Assembly (NCBI GenBank): GCA_900239685.1
Contig: OENT01000292.1
Coordinates: 6,777-70,776 of the forward strand
Direction of reading: 5' to 3'
Origin: Rotaria macrura
Lineage: Eukaryota > Rotifera > Eurotatoria > Philodinida > Philodinidae
Length of the DNA: 64,000 nt
Shown: positions 33,982 through 47,000 of the stretch, one piece after another
Layout: the number at the start of each line of letters is the position of its first letter
How positions within the stretch are numbered: position 1 is the stretch's first letter
The notes under the pieces: generated by a model
What the model saw: the letters and a program-made list of their open reading frames with translations, nothing else
The model's database searches: none
Told to the model about the DNA's origin: nothing
Program-made: the position numbers and the translations under genes

Positions 33982-36807
33982 ATGAATAGAGTACGTCCAT
34001 TAAATGCAAATCAGATACCTACTGAATTACTTAATGATAAAGAACTTAATTTACTAATCAAGCAATTACCAGAAAATTATAATTTTGAAATACATAAAAC
34101 GATATGGAGAATTAAAACTATTAAAGCTCAAAGAGGTAAAATAGAAAGAAAACAAAAACGAAGGAGAGCGAGAGAAAGAGTTGAGATTCTTTTCAATGGA
34201 CTTATTTTTTGCTAGTTGCTATGCAGATGCCTGAAGGTTTATTTATATTTGCTTGTACGATTGCTGATATACTTAAGGCGTAAGAAATTTAAAAAAGAAA
34301 AATTTTTCAGATTTTTATCATTGATTTTATCTTTACTTTAAGTTATACGAATGCTGATGTTGTTATTATGGGTGATGTAGCTTACGGTGCATGTTGTATT
34401 GATGATTATGGTGCTCGAGCATTGAAATGTGATTTATTGATTCATTATGGGCATAGTTGTCTTGGTAGGTGAGTCTTAATAATCGTCATAAACGTAATGA
34501 TAATGTTAGCACACATCAATAAACGATTTTCATCAATCTTTCCAGTCGTTATATTATTACTTCATTCAATTTATATCAAAACTACATTGATACATATGAA
34601 TAATCGCGAATACGATGATTCAGAATTGCACAGTGCTAATGAGAAACTTCATAGGAATGAAAAATGTATTGGTGAACTTAAAACAAAAACCTAAGGTTAC
34701 AATCTTGTTTTTGGATTATTCAGCATGCTAACAAGCAAACTGCTTTCTATCGAATTTTCTTTGAAGCATTTTGAACATTGACATTGTGAATAGTGGACAA
34801 CGAAAGAAAATTCAGTAGCAGTAATTACGATGTTGATTGATTGATTATGAAAATTGTCTAACTTTTCTTTGGTTTTTCGTTCACCAATTATAGTAACTGG
34901 AAAGTAACCACGTATTTTGATTACACACATCACTGTTGGGTATTCACCTAGAATCCCAAGCATAGTTCTTTGATACAGTGGTTGCCTATCTCATAATCAA
35001 TACAATTAGCTGTAAAAAAAGAAACACCATTTGAGTTTATATTGAATGTAATGAGACCTTTGAAACCTTATCTTGTGATGCATGTTTTATTTCAACTAGC
35101 ATAGAGTAATATTTAAAAAGAAAACAATCAATTTTTATGTATGAAAATGTATCATCAGTATTGACTGTAACTTAGTCTTTCATGACTTTAAATACTTAGT
35201 TCATGCATCAAAGAACATTAAACATATTTAGATAAAAGTGTACGCTTTATGCCGGTAAATCAATAAATGTCATGTCTTGTTTAGCCTCATACACTCGAAT
35301 ATTATTGTATTTGTAATGTATGTTATTTGTTATCACTGTAGAACTTTGATCAAGTATAACATATACTGTCCATTAGTTAGAATACGAATTTCAGCATTTT
35401 TCAAGATCATTGTTGAGTTCGTACTTAAAATATGATAGTTTCATCGTGAAATCTTACATTTTTTTATACGAATATATTCGATGTTCTTGAATTAGACAAA
35501 GTTGTACGCCTCCTTAGGATATGCATAATTGATTAAGATATTCATAGAAATCTTCTGAGAACAATTTTTTTCATTTTTAGTTCCCATCGATGAAACACCT
35601 GGTATAAGTCTCCTTTATATATTCGTTGATATTCAAGTTAATGTTCAACATATCATCGATACATTAAAGCATTATTTTACATCTGATAGTAAACTAGCAC
35701 TTGTCAGCACAATACAATTTGTTCGAACATTACAAGTAATATTTTCTTTGTTTGTATATATATATATACTTATTCATTTTGTTTAAAATTAGATTATCAA
35801 AGAACAATTAAAAGAGCATGTTTCTGATGTTATTATGCCACAAACAAAACCCTTATCACCAGGTGAAATTCTTGGTTGTACATCACCAATCGTACCCGAA
35901 TCGTATTCAATTATATACATTGGTGATGGACGATTTCATATCGAATCAATTATGATTCATAATCCGAATGCACCAGCATACAAGCATGTTGAAATATTTT
36001 TAAAAGTGGAACATTGAAGTATTGATCTTTTTCTTTTGATTCTAAATAGATATGATCCGTATTCTAAAGAGTTTACTCGTGAGTATTATGATACAGAATC
36101 GATGCATAGCATACGTCAACAAGAAATAAGTAAAGCAGCAAATGGTCAAGTGTGGGGTTTAGTTTTGGGTTCACTTGGACGACAAGGTTCACCGAAAGTT
36201 TTAGAAGTAATATTGAATTTGAGATTTTCCAAAAAAAAATAGTAAATTTATATATATATATATACATACATATATGTGCTGTTTGATTCCTTCAGACAAT
36301 TAAACAACGTTTAACAGTAAATGGAAAAAAATTTATTCAAGTTGTTATGCCTGAATTAATGCCAGATAAATTAAAATTATTTAAACATGTCGATGCGTAA
36401 ATGTTACGTATTGAAATGTTTCGATGATGTTTACTTTTTATGTTTAGTTGGATTCAAACATCATGTCCACGATTGTCGATTGATTGGGGTGCTGGTTTTC
36501 AAACACCCATACTAACACCATATGAAGTATAATAATCGAAACATAAAATGAACAATGAAACTGAGCAATAATACCTTTGCTGTTTTATATTCAATAGGCT
36601 ATGGTTGCACTTCGTCAAATTGAATGGCAAAATCGTTATCCAATGGATTTCTATTCTCAAAACAGTCTTGGACCATGGACACCAAATAATCTTGAACATC
36701 GACCAACAAAACAAACTCGTCGAAAAATCGAAGTAGCCTACGAGAATAAAAATTCTCCGGGTAGTTGCGACAAATTTTCATCATCAATTTGTTGCAATAA
36801 AACATAA
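33982..36807 (+). CDS. DPH1: Diphthamide synthesis radical enzyme subunit DPH1
   Basis: Nine exons (33982-34135, 34216-34279, 34343-34464, 35581-35735, 35793-35983, 36050-36206, 36296-36396, 36448-36526, 36598-36807) give 410 residues. Human DPH1 is about 30 longer at the N-terminus. With DPH2 it uses a [4Fe-4S] cluster and SAM to add the 3-amino-3-carboxypropyl group to the histidine of elongation factor 2. The three cluster cysteines are C90 (GDVAYGACC), C194 ([11 protein letters not shown]) and C321 (CPRLSIDWG). Other family blocks: [69 protein letters not shown]. Intron 5 (35984-36049) begins with GC; a GT alternative would break the frame. Intron 3 is 1.1 kb and carries two short frames of no known family. 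Confidence 0.94.
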
Positions 36808-37874
36808 ATTTGTTATCATTCTTCTTTTGAAGAAGATTCAAGAAAACATTTGTTAAACAGTTTCCTTTTTCTTTCAGATTAATGACCTATGATAGATAAA
36901 TATATCTGATGGACCACAGAAACATGATATTTAGTGTTTCACAGGATAGGTATGTTTCATGCTTTTTAACAATCATTCGATTATAGGGCTATAAAAGATA
37001 TATAGTAAAAATGTCGATCTAGACACTTTCTTTGAGGGCACACAAACACGTGCATACGCGAAAGCAAAATAAAAAAAACTAATAATAATCATGATCGTAT
37101 GCTTTTAACTGCGTTGCTTTACTGTTTTGCTTGAAGTTGATTTCTGCTTACTTTAGACGAAGTTTTCTTTTTCTCTTCTCTTTTTTTCCCTCTTCTATAC
37201 ATGAATCATTAAGCAAACATAACGACAGTAGTCTAGTGTTGTTGCGTTTTGGTCGTGTGTATATGTTGTTAATCATCGTCGATAGTATGGAGAGAGAGAG
37301 AAAAAAAAAGCGAGAAAAAGAAAAAAAAATAATGCGTCATCGACCTTCAAAAAAATCTTCTTTTTTTGCTTGCCTTCTTGTCGGCAACAGAATCAGAGAA
37401 CAATCAGCCATACATGAGGACGAAGCAATCGTTGTAATGCTGCATATGTGTATGACTATATATAGTTAACTAGAAGTATACATGTTAGCTAGAGACTATG
37501 ACGCTATTGGTAGCATTTCTTTTTGTGAGATTTACTTGCGTTCTCAAGGCATATTGCTGAATCAGCCGCGTTACATAAGCTGACTAATAGTTAGACCTCG
37601 TGGAACGACGAAATTCTCTTGCTTCTCTAGTACAACAAAAAAAAACAGAAACTTTTCTATTTTCTTTTTGCTCTTTTCAATTGATTCGCGATTTGTTTTC
37701 TTCTGTTTCTATCAAACGAAACCATCTGGCACTTTCTCAATAGCGATAAAAAGAATAGAAAAGCAATATCCCACTCTCCTCTACCTCCACCACTCGATTC
37801 AGAGGTTTTATTGTTTTTTTTAATATTATTGATATAGATCAAAGATACAAACATTTACCCCAACTTTTTTTACC
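36808..37874. other. Intergenic region upstream of the bZIP gene
   Basis: No gene seen. Purine-rich runs (GAGAGAGAAAAAAAAAG near 37290) and pyrimidine-rich tracts are present. The frame at 37131-37469 is low-complexity and likely 5' flanking or UTR. Promoter elements could not be fixed. Confidence 0.4.
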
Positions 37875-39251
37875 ATGTCGAATCCACAACAAACAGCTGA
37901 GAAGAGTGTTCAAACACACGATCCATCTGGATCAACAACACTCTTCATTTCAAATAATCCTGAAAATACAACCACCGAAGTAGCTAATACACTTGTTTCG
38001 ATGGCTACTGGCTTACAACGAGAAGCAACAATGATCAAACCATTGGTATAATAAGAACTTCGAATTTATTCTTCGAACTAAGTTCTCTTTTTTCTCCTGT
38101 TTAAGAATGTGATTAATGTACCAAATCACTCATTACCAACGTCAACATTACCAATTTTATCACTTGCTGATTATACAACATCTCATGGGGTTCCCACAGC
38201 AACTGCACTAGCTAATCAAGCTAAACTACGACCAAAAAAACAAGACAATATTATCGAAAATGATGATGATGATAATGATGATGAAATGTCGCTATCGCTA
38301 TCGGCAGATGACTTTAATCAGATGTCAAATGATTCTAATTCCACGTTGAAACCTCGACGAGGAAGAAGTACAAGAACAATAAAAACATCAAAGAATAAAA
38401 AAGAACAGCCTATTGAACCGATTCAATATGGACCGATTTTAGTGAAGCCAAGAAAACAAATTGCACCAACACTTGCCAATGGTCGAAAAAGTAAAGATGA
38501 CGTTGTAAGAAACAAAAGCGAAGACAATTTTATCGAAACATTATTTTTCGATCAATTTCATCTTTGTTTTTGTTTATTTCATATCTAGCTTCCACCTGAT
38601 GAGGATCTAAAACGTAGACAACGTCGTGATAGAAATAAACAGGCTGCAGCCAAATGTCGTCGTAAACGAAATAATCTTCGTGAAGAATTAGAAAAAGTAA
38701 TACGAACAAAACGAAAAGAAAACATTCTGCTGAATAAATTTTCTTATTATCTTTTGTTTTTAATATAGACTGAACAAATATTACTTGAACAAGAACAGAA
38801 TCTTACACGTTCAGTGCAAAACTTAGCAGAACGTAAACAACAATTAGAAATTCTATTACATCGCCATCCATGTTTGAAAAATTCCCATTTACCAATGATA
38901 AATACAACATCGAATCCTTTAAATATAACAAAAACAGATGTTAAAACAATGCCAACAACAACTCTATTAGAATCAAATAATAATAAACGCGTTACAATTA
39001 ATTTAACGAATGCGCACGATTTATTTGCGAATACACAATTAACACGTGTTACAACATCAAACAGTGATCCTTCTTCATCATCGTCGTCCACATCAGTGCC
39101 TATGATTACAATACATATTCTACCAGAAGTAGCCCAAGCAATACTTGGTTCAAGCTCAGTTGACAGAAACAAATTAGTTGATTTATTACAACAAGCAAAC
39201 ACTAATAATTCATATATAACAACAACTAACAATCATATGACATCAAATTGA
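37875..39251 (+). CDS. bZIP transcription factor, Fos/ATF3/JDP2-like
   Basis: Four exons (37875-38045, 38106-38504, 38589-38696, 38769-39251), all GT-AG, give 386 residues. The basic region is in exon 3 (RRDRNKQAAAKCRRKRNN, about residues 200-217), and the N..AA.KCR signature is that of the Fos/ATF3 group. A zipper follows across the exon 3/4 junction (LREELEKTEQILLEQEQNL ... LAERKQQLEILLHRHPC); the ending LxxILxxHxPC is typical of Fos and ATF3. The rest is Ser/Thr/Asn-rich with an acidic stretch (ENDDDDNDDEMS). It would bind AP-1/CRE sites as a dimer in the nucleus. Which of Fos or ATF3 it corresponds to cannot be settled here. Confidence 0.88.
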
Positions 39252-39470
39252 ATACTGATGAATCGTACAAGCTGATGATATATAAATATATATACATATA
39301 TATGTATGCACAGATTTTCCTTTTATTTCTGTACGGATTGGATTTCGCATTGAATAAATACTGTGTATTTAGAATAAACATAAACATTGTTTACTTGTTT
39401 TTAAATTCATCTCGTCCGAAATTTAAACATCAATTGTTCTTGTATAAAGTCCGATGATTTTATTACGAAG

Positions 39471-39501
<31 letters not shown>

Positions 39502-40707
39502 GAAAAGTGTTTAAGAAAAAAGGAATCTGTATTCTTATGTTTTTGTGCTATGAAACATGTCCGGTTCTCTGTTTTGCTTTTTTGTTTTTCTTTATTGATT
39601 ATTATTTCTTGAGTCTTTTGTTCATCTATTGTGTTTTGTGTATTTATGAGCATCTGTTCCACGCCTATTTATTTTTTACAGTTGATCAGTCTTGAAGAAA
39701 AAATAAAATTGATGTGTAAAAACAAAATGAAACGATTTTCGTTTTCAGTTAATATTGAACTTGTTTTATTTTCTGACATCGATTTCTACGAATCTCGAAT
39801 CAAAATTCAATATTCATGAAAGTGTCCGTTCGCTTGATTGAGACGTACACGTGTACTGTTCGGTGAATACTTATGACATACTCTCAAGATCAATGTCATT
39901 CTTACGAACAATGAGTAAGTGTACAAAGAAAAAAATATTAAATTTGTATTTCCTCTTAGAACTCAACTTTCTTGAAATTATACTTGACAGTTGGTTTCAT
40001 ATTCTTTTCTTCTTATCCCATGCTTGATTGTTAAGAGAGACACTTCCCTCTTACCTAATAGATACTTTACATACATATGTTACTTTCATCGTTCATGTGA
40101 AGATTATGGGACTGTTAATATAATTAAATGAACATGTTAATTTAGCATTCCAACACCTTTGAACAAAGCAGTTGTGACCCGTCCTATTGTGATATATGTC
40201 ATTTCGTATTGTTTTTTTTTCTCGAATCCAGATATTGCTTCAAAGTCATATATTCAAAATGAAATTTCAAGAACAATTGTTTTGTTTTTTTATTATTACA
40301 AATATTATTAGTTTAAAGAGATAATATGCCACAAGTAAAGTTCATTTCTACAAGAGAAAGAGAATTCTAATAGATGAATGAATGAGAGAAGAAAAAAAAA
40401 CTAATTAGTTTTAAATCTCTAAGCATACATAAAAATCTGTTTGTTTATTCTTTTCTTGTCCATATCCTTTCTATATAACTTTCGTTTGATAAATGTAGAA
40501 TAAGGAAAAGAACGAGAGAAGAACTATTTGATTATTTTATAATTTTCATGAAGTAAGTGAAACGAGTATTGTTCTAATGCACGATATATATATGTGTGTG
40601 AATTCAATGTTTACTATCGATGATGAGATTAACAATACTGAAAGTGAACTTGACTCGAATGCTCACTAGTAATATTCTTCTTCTTCTTCTTCTCATTGAT
40701 CATCAAC
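39252..40707. other. Intergenic region with TA microsatellite
   Basis: AT-rich spacer of 1.46 kb. A TA dinucleotide run lies at about 39477-39500. Short frames here have no family resemblance. The distal end should contain the promoter of the insulin-like gene, but I could not fix one. Confidence 0.4.
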
Positions 40708-41256
40708 ATGCTCCGATCATCGTTTGTTATTCTTTTAATATTGATTATATTATTTACAAATGGACAAAATATAACTGATCCAATAGAAAATACAACAATG
40801 CCAATATCAGAAACAACATCAATTTTGACATCGTCATCACCATCACCATCAACGTTGACATTATTATCATCATTAACATCAACATTATCATCATCATCAT
40901 CATCATCAATAGGTAAACCTTTCAGAATTAAACGGTGTGGCACACATTTAGTTCAATTACTTGATCACATATGTGAAATGGTTAGAAAATTAATAATGGA
41001 CAAACAAAAGACATTATCATCACCATCAGTATCAACACATGAAAAAAGACACATGGTCATCGATGATGATATATTTACACGTACGCTTTCGATTAAAGAT
41101 AATGCACGTAAGTTGTATTATGATTTCTAAATCTATAAACATTACACGCATGTTTATTGTTGTTTGACATGAATTTATTTAGAATTTAATAATACGTTGA
41201 TTGGTGATTGCTGTCTTCAAGCATGTACACTTAAAACATTATTAAATTATTGTTAG
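40708..41256 (+). CDS. Insulin/relaxin-family prohormone
   Basis: Two exons (40708-41107 and 41183-41256) give 157 residues. Residues 1-20 are a signal peptide (MLRSSFVILLILIILFTNGQ). A Ser/Thr-rich stretch of about 50 residues follows, then RIKR and the B-chain motif CGTHLVQLLDHIC (C77 and C89, 11 residues apart as in insulin). Exon 2 encodes the A chain CCLQACTLKTLLNYC (C143, C144, C148, C157: CC-x3-C-x8-C). A basic EKR site at 112-114 lies in the connecting peptide. The intron interrupts the connecting region, as in many insulin genes. Unusual: a long spacer lies before the B chain, the KR site abuts the first B cysteine, and no dibasic site directly precedes the A chain. It probably signals through an insulin-type receptor. 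Confidence 0.9.
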
Positions 41257-43940
41257 GTATTGAATTCTAATGTAGCGAACTAATTGAACAATAGTAAGAA
41301 TTTGTATGTTTTCATTGTCATTTATGTTTTTTTGTTTAAAAAATTTTGCTAATATGGACGAGAATTTTTTGTCATGGATACTTTTTTTCTTGTCGTTTTT
41401 TCAAGCGAAAATAAATGATAATTGAAATTCTTATCTTAATAAAAATTAAAATAATGTAAGCGTTTTCTTTTTTTAAATTGAAATAGGTTGTTATATAAAA
41501 TAGATTTTTCATGCATTTTCCATGAATTAAAACGTGAGGAAAACACGGTAAGTTCTGTTTCATGTGGCTATTATCTAGATTATCAATCAGTGCATATTAT
41601 TGTTTAGTTTTGGGCTTTGTCTATCTGTAAGTATCTATTGTCAAGTGCTTATTAGCTGCATACAATAATTTTTATTCTTTCTTATAACATTTTAATCTTT
41701 TTAAAAATTCTTAATCAGAGACGTAGATCAAACTTGTATAGATCTGATGCGATTGCGAAAAATATCACCCAATATTTTAGAGTTTAATACTCACGAATAA
41801 AAGAAAAAAGAACAGCACTCACTATTCAAAATAAGCCGGTGTTTATATGGGAAGATTATTCTATAGTTTAATTTCAAGGAAGTATGAAGAATCAAAGTAA
41901 GTAAATTTTATGAATATTGTGTATGAATTCGAAATGAAAAATGTACTTTGATTTCATGTACAATTTGTTTTGTGCCGGAAAATATTGAGTTTACATTGTA
42001 GTTAGGAAAAAAAATCTGTAAGTATTCTCAAGTTTTCAAACATAAGCCTATTGGTAGATGGATAATAGAGTAGGTTGATATGCTGAAATCTTACACAAAT
42101 ATGAAATGTCTCGTCTTAGGACATGCTTGGTCTGATCCAGACGAGACAAACTACTATTTGATTTGCGTAACAGATAGAAATTATGTACGGACATGGATCG
42201 TCAAGAGACAATGACATTGAGTATCACAAATTTTTAGAATATTTTTTTTTTGTGCAGTATCGTACTACATCTCTAGACAGATAGAACATATTAGAGAATG
42301 ATTGTCGTGAAAAGATGAATTTAGAAAAGAGCAAGCATATAATTATGCTTAACAATTTTGAACTTGTCACTTACGAATATGATTTGTTCTGGTATTGTAC
42401 CGTGAGATTGCTTGAGAATAATTTCATGGTATGATTCGTCCACACAGCGACATTAAAGATCAAGAGTAAATTGAGATCGTACTAGAGTTCTATTTAAACT
42501 TCCTTATATCCTTGTAATGTGAAAGTCAGATTATTGTGGGAATGATGCATAAAAACAAGGTCAGAATAAAACATAAGATTACCTGTTAGCAGTTTGTTTC
42601 ATTAGAAATGTTTCGATTCAAAATGTAATCGTACAACTTGTTCGATGAATCTCTTGTCGACTTTGTAGTACAGTGCATGAACTAATTCATACTGCATTCG
42701 TTAGTCATGTAAACATGTTTTATTACAATACTATTCATTCTGCATAAATCACTCGTATCAGCAGCAAGCGTTTATCTTTGTAGAAGTTAACACTAAGAAA
42801 GTCAAATTTTTATTGATTATTTTGTCGTACATTCTCAGATAAATGTGTGTGTTAACAAATCGAATTTATTCTTATTTATTGATGAAAACGAATAGAATTC
42901 ATTAAGTACAGAAGTAAATAGTTAAGAAAGCGTTTGATTGATACCTATCGGAAGAAATCTACTTATCGATCGGTGCAATATCATTGGATTTTATGCCGTG
43001 CCGCATTGATCTATCTTGTGCATGGTTGAACAACATTCAGTAAAATGTGATTTTCACAAGTCCTTACCTATGCTTCCATACGATTAAATATCCATAGCCA
43101 TGAAGTATCAAAGGGAGAATATATTGAAATCTTGTGCATGTAAAACTCAATTCGAGAGATGAATAGCAAAACGATGGTAAATATAAAATTGAATACTAAT
43201 GAAGTATTTGTATGTATGTATTAGAGACCATTTGAACGATGTTCTTAGATGGATTCTGATCATCAGCCGTATTGCCTATTGAACTATATCAAAACGTTAT
43301 TTTCTGATCTTATCACAGTACATCTAATAGAAAACTTCAATACATCATGGGAATCGTGAATATCGAATGATAATGAAAAAACACTCTAGAAAGCAACCGA
43401 TCCAAGATGATATTCAGCGAAGGATATAAGTTTGGGTTCTATGAAATTTTTCTTCCCCAAGACATACCTAGCGTTATGGCATTTGAGATTATAAATCATC
43501 GAACATTATTTCATGTAAAGTGTTATTAAGTGTAATACTGAAATAGATCGGTTAAAAATATCAATTTGTTTGAATATTGACTAAAACTAACCTCCGGCAT
43601 GAAATCTCGAGTAATAATACGATATCTAATTAAATGAATGAAACAATAAAGATTACAATATTTAAAATAAAATATCCGCCATTTAAAATTCTTACATATA
43701 ATGATGATTGAAACATTTTCGTTTGTATAGTTATGTACGTCCATTATAAATGAGGTAGAATATAAATTCTTGAAAATCTAGTAGCATGGTCCTACATCAA
43801 GTCATCATATAATTACGTGATGCCAATGTTCATATATCAGTTATATGATTGAAGAGCAACGAAAATAAACTAATTGAGAAAGGAAAAATTGTTTTGCTTT
43901 GAATCAAACTGAAACAATCTACTTACGTATTGTAGGTTCT
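41257..43940. other. Gene-free stretch of 2.7 kb
   Basis: Downstream of the insulin-like gene I see no frame with family resemblance, no RNA gene and no clear transposon terminus. Short repeats of ordinary AT-rich type only. Confidence 0.4.
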
Positions 43941-43954
43941 ATAGAAAAAAAATG

Positions 43955-44085
43955 AAATTTCAACCGCTGCCGCGATGCGCCGCGACAATAAAAAAAAGAA
44001 AATTTGCCGCTGCCGTGCCGCGCCGCGATGCCTAAAAAGCGAAAGTTACCGCTACCGCTGTGATGGTAGCGGCAGCACCACTATG
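43955..44085. repeat. GC-rich CCGCTGCCG/GCGGCA repeat patch
   Basis: A patch of GCCGCTGCCG, GCCGCGATGC and TACCGCTACCGCTG words in otherwise AT-rich sequence, containing small inverted pairs such as CCGCTACC / GGTAGCGG. It looks like the terminus or internal repeat of an unidentified mobile element. No coding potential. Confidence 0.5.
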
Positions 44086-47000
44086 GACATCTCTGATACA
44101 AGATATCGAAAAACACATGAAAAACACGATTATTGACATGTTTATAGAGTATTTTGTATGACTTAGATGAAGACTTCGTGCAACTTTGATCTCAAAAATT
44201 TTATGCTTATTGGATAGCCCTTTTTTTGCTCTATCCAAATTCGTAAAAACATTTCTGGGCGGTTTAATGTCAACAGAGAAATATAGCTCCGATTGAAAAA
44301 AAGAACAAAAAAAATGACGAAAAAAACACTATGGGTGATCTAGTTTTGACCCTACAATACCCATATAATCAAGGTCGAAAGGAAGATCATATATGCAGTT
44401 TTGTAGAGCGAAATTCACTCTATCAAATGAGATATTACTCGAAAAAATTCTGGTCCCTTAATAGGGAGAAATCAACTTACTACTGATTTCAAAGATAGAA
44501 ACAATATTTTCTTTAAACCAACCGAGGGTGCATTTAGTGTGTACACCACAACTTTTTAAAGGTAAGTTAGAATGAACTAAAATTTTGGATTTACAGGTTT
44601 TTAACCATGATCTTTCATTTACAATCATAAAATATAGGGGTTAGAATTTTCGAGAGCATGGTGATGTTTGAAGGAGTCGTGAACTGTCTCTTAAGACATC
44701 AAATGTTATCTTGAACCACAATTCAATCATTATGGAGAGCATACTGCTCTATTTGATAATAACATGTCGTCAACAGAGCATCAATGTCTCCATACGCTTA
44801 ATAGTATTAGGCTGATAGCACTAAATTGTTAGAGTTCCGATACAATTGAATACTAAATCAACTTCCTAAGCTAGTATTTTGATCTACAGAAGATAAACTC
44901 ATACTGAAATTAGCAAGTAATTCTACTGAATGATTTGTCACCATGAGTTATGAATAAAAGAAAGACCTCTTCGAAAGGTACTTATCAAATTTTGATTTTT
45001 GTCGAGGGCACTCATGCTAAAAGAGTCTAAATCCATCAATTATTTCTTGCCATTGTTTATTTAGATTTTTTTAACAGAAAGAGTACATTAGAAAGATAAG
45101 GTTCGTTTCTAAATTATGATCAATTGTTTTCAAAACGAAGTAATCTATTTCTGATCTGTTTCTCAAAAGTTGGAGGTGATGGGAATTTGAATTTGAGGCA
45201 AGAATCAAATTTATAACATAAGAAGTTCTTCCGAAAAACGCAGATAATGAGGCATAAGCGGTATATTGTTATCATACTGTGCAGTCAGAATGATGTGGAG
45301 ATGTAGACTGGTACTAGGATTTTTTTTCCTTTATTGGAAACTGAGAATAGATTTTACTTTGGGCACATAGTAGGACTTGTGTGGGGACTCTATGCTGGAC
45401 GCTTCGCATTCCAATACGGCACCGCAGAGATAATATGTGAGTAACACTGGTGGATAAGTTATGTACCAATGATGCATTTCCAGCAGCATGGATATAGGAC
45501 ATGCTATTGCATCTAAACGCAATCACATTAACCTGAGGCGAAGATGAACACGGAATAGGATGGCGCTATTATCGTATGTCCCATCGTGCAGGACAGGACG
45601 GATTTTACGTTTCGTCCTGTCGTGCTGTTCGACAACAAAACGATTATAGAGTGATAGGAAAGAAAGGTAGGAAAAGGAAAACATTGGTCGTATGTGTCTT
45701 ATAAGTTTTTTCTGAATATGTTTTTGTAACATTCATCATCATTTAATTTGCATTATACTCATTAGCGATGATAAGTGCCACGATCGGAATCCAATAGACT
45801 CGTATACTTTTTAAAATAAAACCAACGAAATCCAATCGGAATTCGGTAGTGGAAATGACTTTTTGATGCTTGTGTTGAACTTTATCAGACCCTACTCTAG
45901 GAATGTGATGAAATCAGGCACGAGCTTTCGACCCATCTGAAGTGAAGTCACCAAATGCTAATTAGTACCTAATCAAGAAAACAGGCACTACAGCAGAAAG
46001 GGAACATATCGGCATAAGACGGAATCAAAGACGAATAATAAATACAACTTTCTACTGGATTGGTTGTACTGTTGCCAGAAAAGCAGAAGATGAATTCTCG
46101 ATTCCTCTCGAAAGATGATTATTCTTTCGTTCCGTTTTTTATTCCATACCATCACGTTACTTTCTCGCTGATAACTGAGTTTAACAGTATGAAAGAAAGA
46201 AGAAATAGCAATATGGCTAATCCTTCGGATCAGTTTGTAGATCTTTTTATTGGAAATCTGATCTTCATTCCTCTATTAGAACATTATGGTAAAATAGAAA
46301 ACCCAGTGGAGATTTGTGCATGGGATATATGTAGTTGAAGGTTCTCCTCTCCCTGGTTAGTTTTTTTTTGCGAAAATAAAGACTTTGATTAGTCGGCTAA
46401 CATCAAAATACGGGTCGTTTTTGGGATTTAAAGCTGAAAATCGGGAAAATGTGAGTCCAGTTTTAGGTCGGAACATTAATAAATCCTAAAAATTCTTTTT
46501 CCGACTCTTTAAATTGCTTCGATTATTTGAGAAACCTATTAAATTGAAACATTGTGAGAATAAAAGGAATTTTATAGAAATCTTCTCTAAGAAATTTACA
46601 GGCTTGTATATGATACAAGATTGAGTCTGATATTGTGAAGCGAGGCTAATATTCTTTCAAAATTTCTCCATCACGCTAACAACATAATGTATCGATTAAG
46701 TAGACTTGTCTTCTTTACACGATGATCATGTGAAATCAGTAAAACTCAAAATTTTCACACGGAAAAATATTCACTCATAATGATCGAATCATAAACAACA
46801 AAAGATATCTAAATGAAATTTTTTCTTCGATCTCAAACTACATTAGATTAGCCTAATTAACATTAACGTATCTTTGTATTGGCTATCTACTTTGAATGCT
46901 GAGAAATATTTATTAACTCTACAGGAAGTAAAAGAATAGGTTTAAAGAACATCAAATAAATATGCTATAGTTGTGTTTTCTTTAACATCTTCCATCAATC

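Noticed and set aside
34497-34963. Nested gene in DPH1 intron 3
   Set aside because: Two short frames on opposite strands without known motifs or flanking splice logic; most likely chance.
46060-46338. 92-codon frame
   Set aside because: No motif, no partner exons, in a gene-free repeat-relic region.
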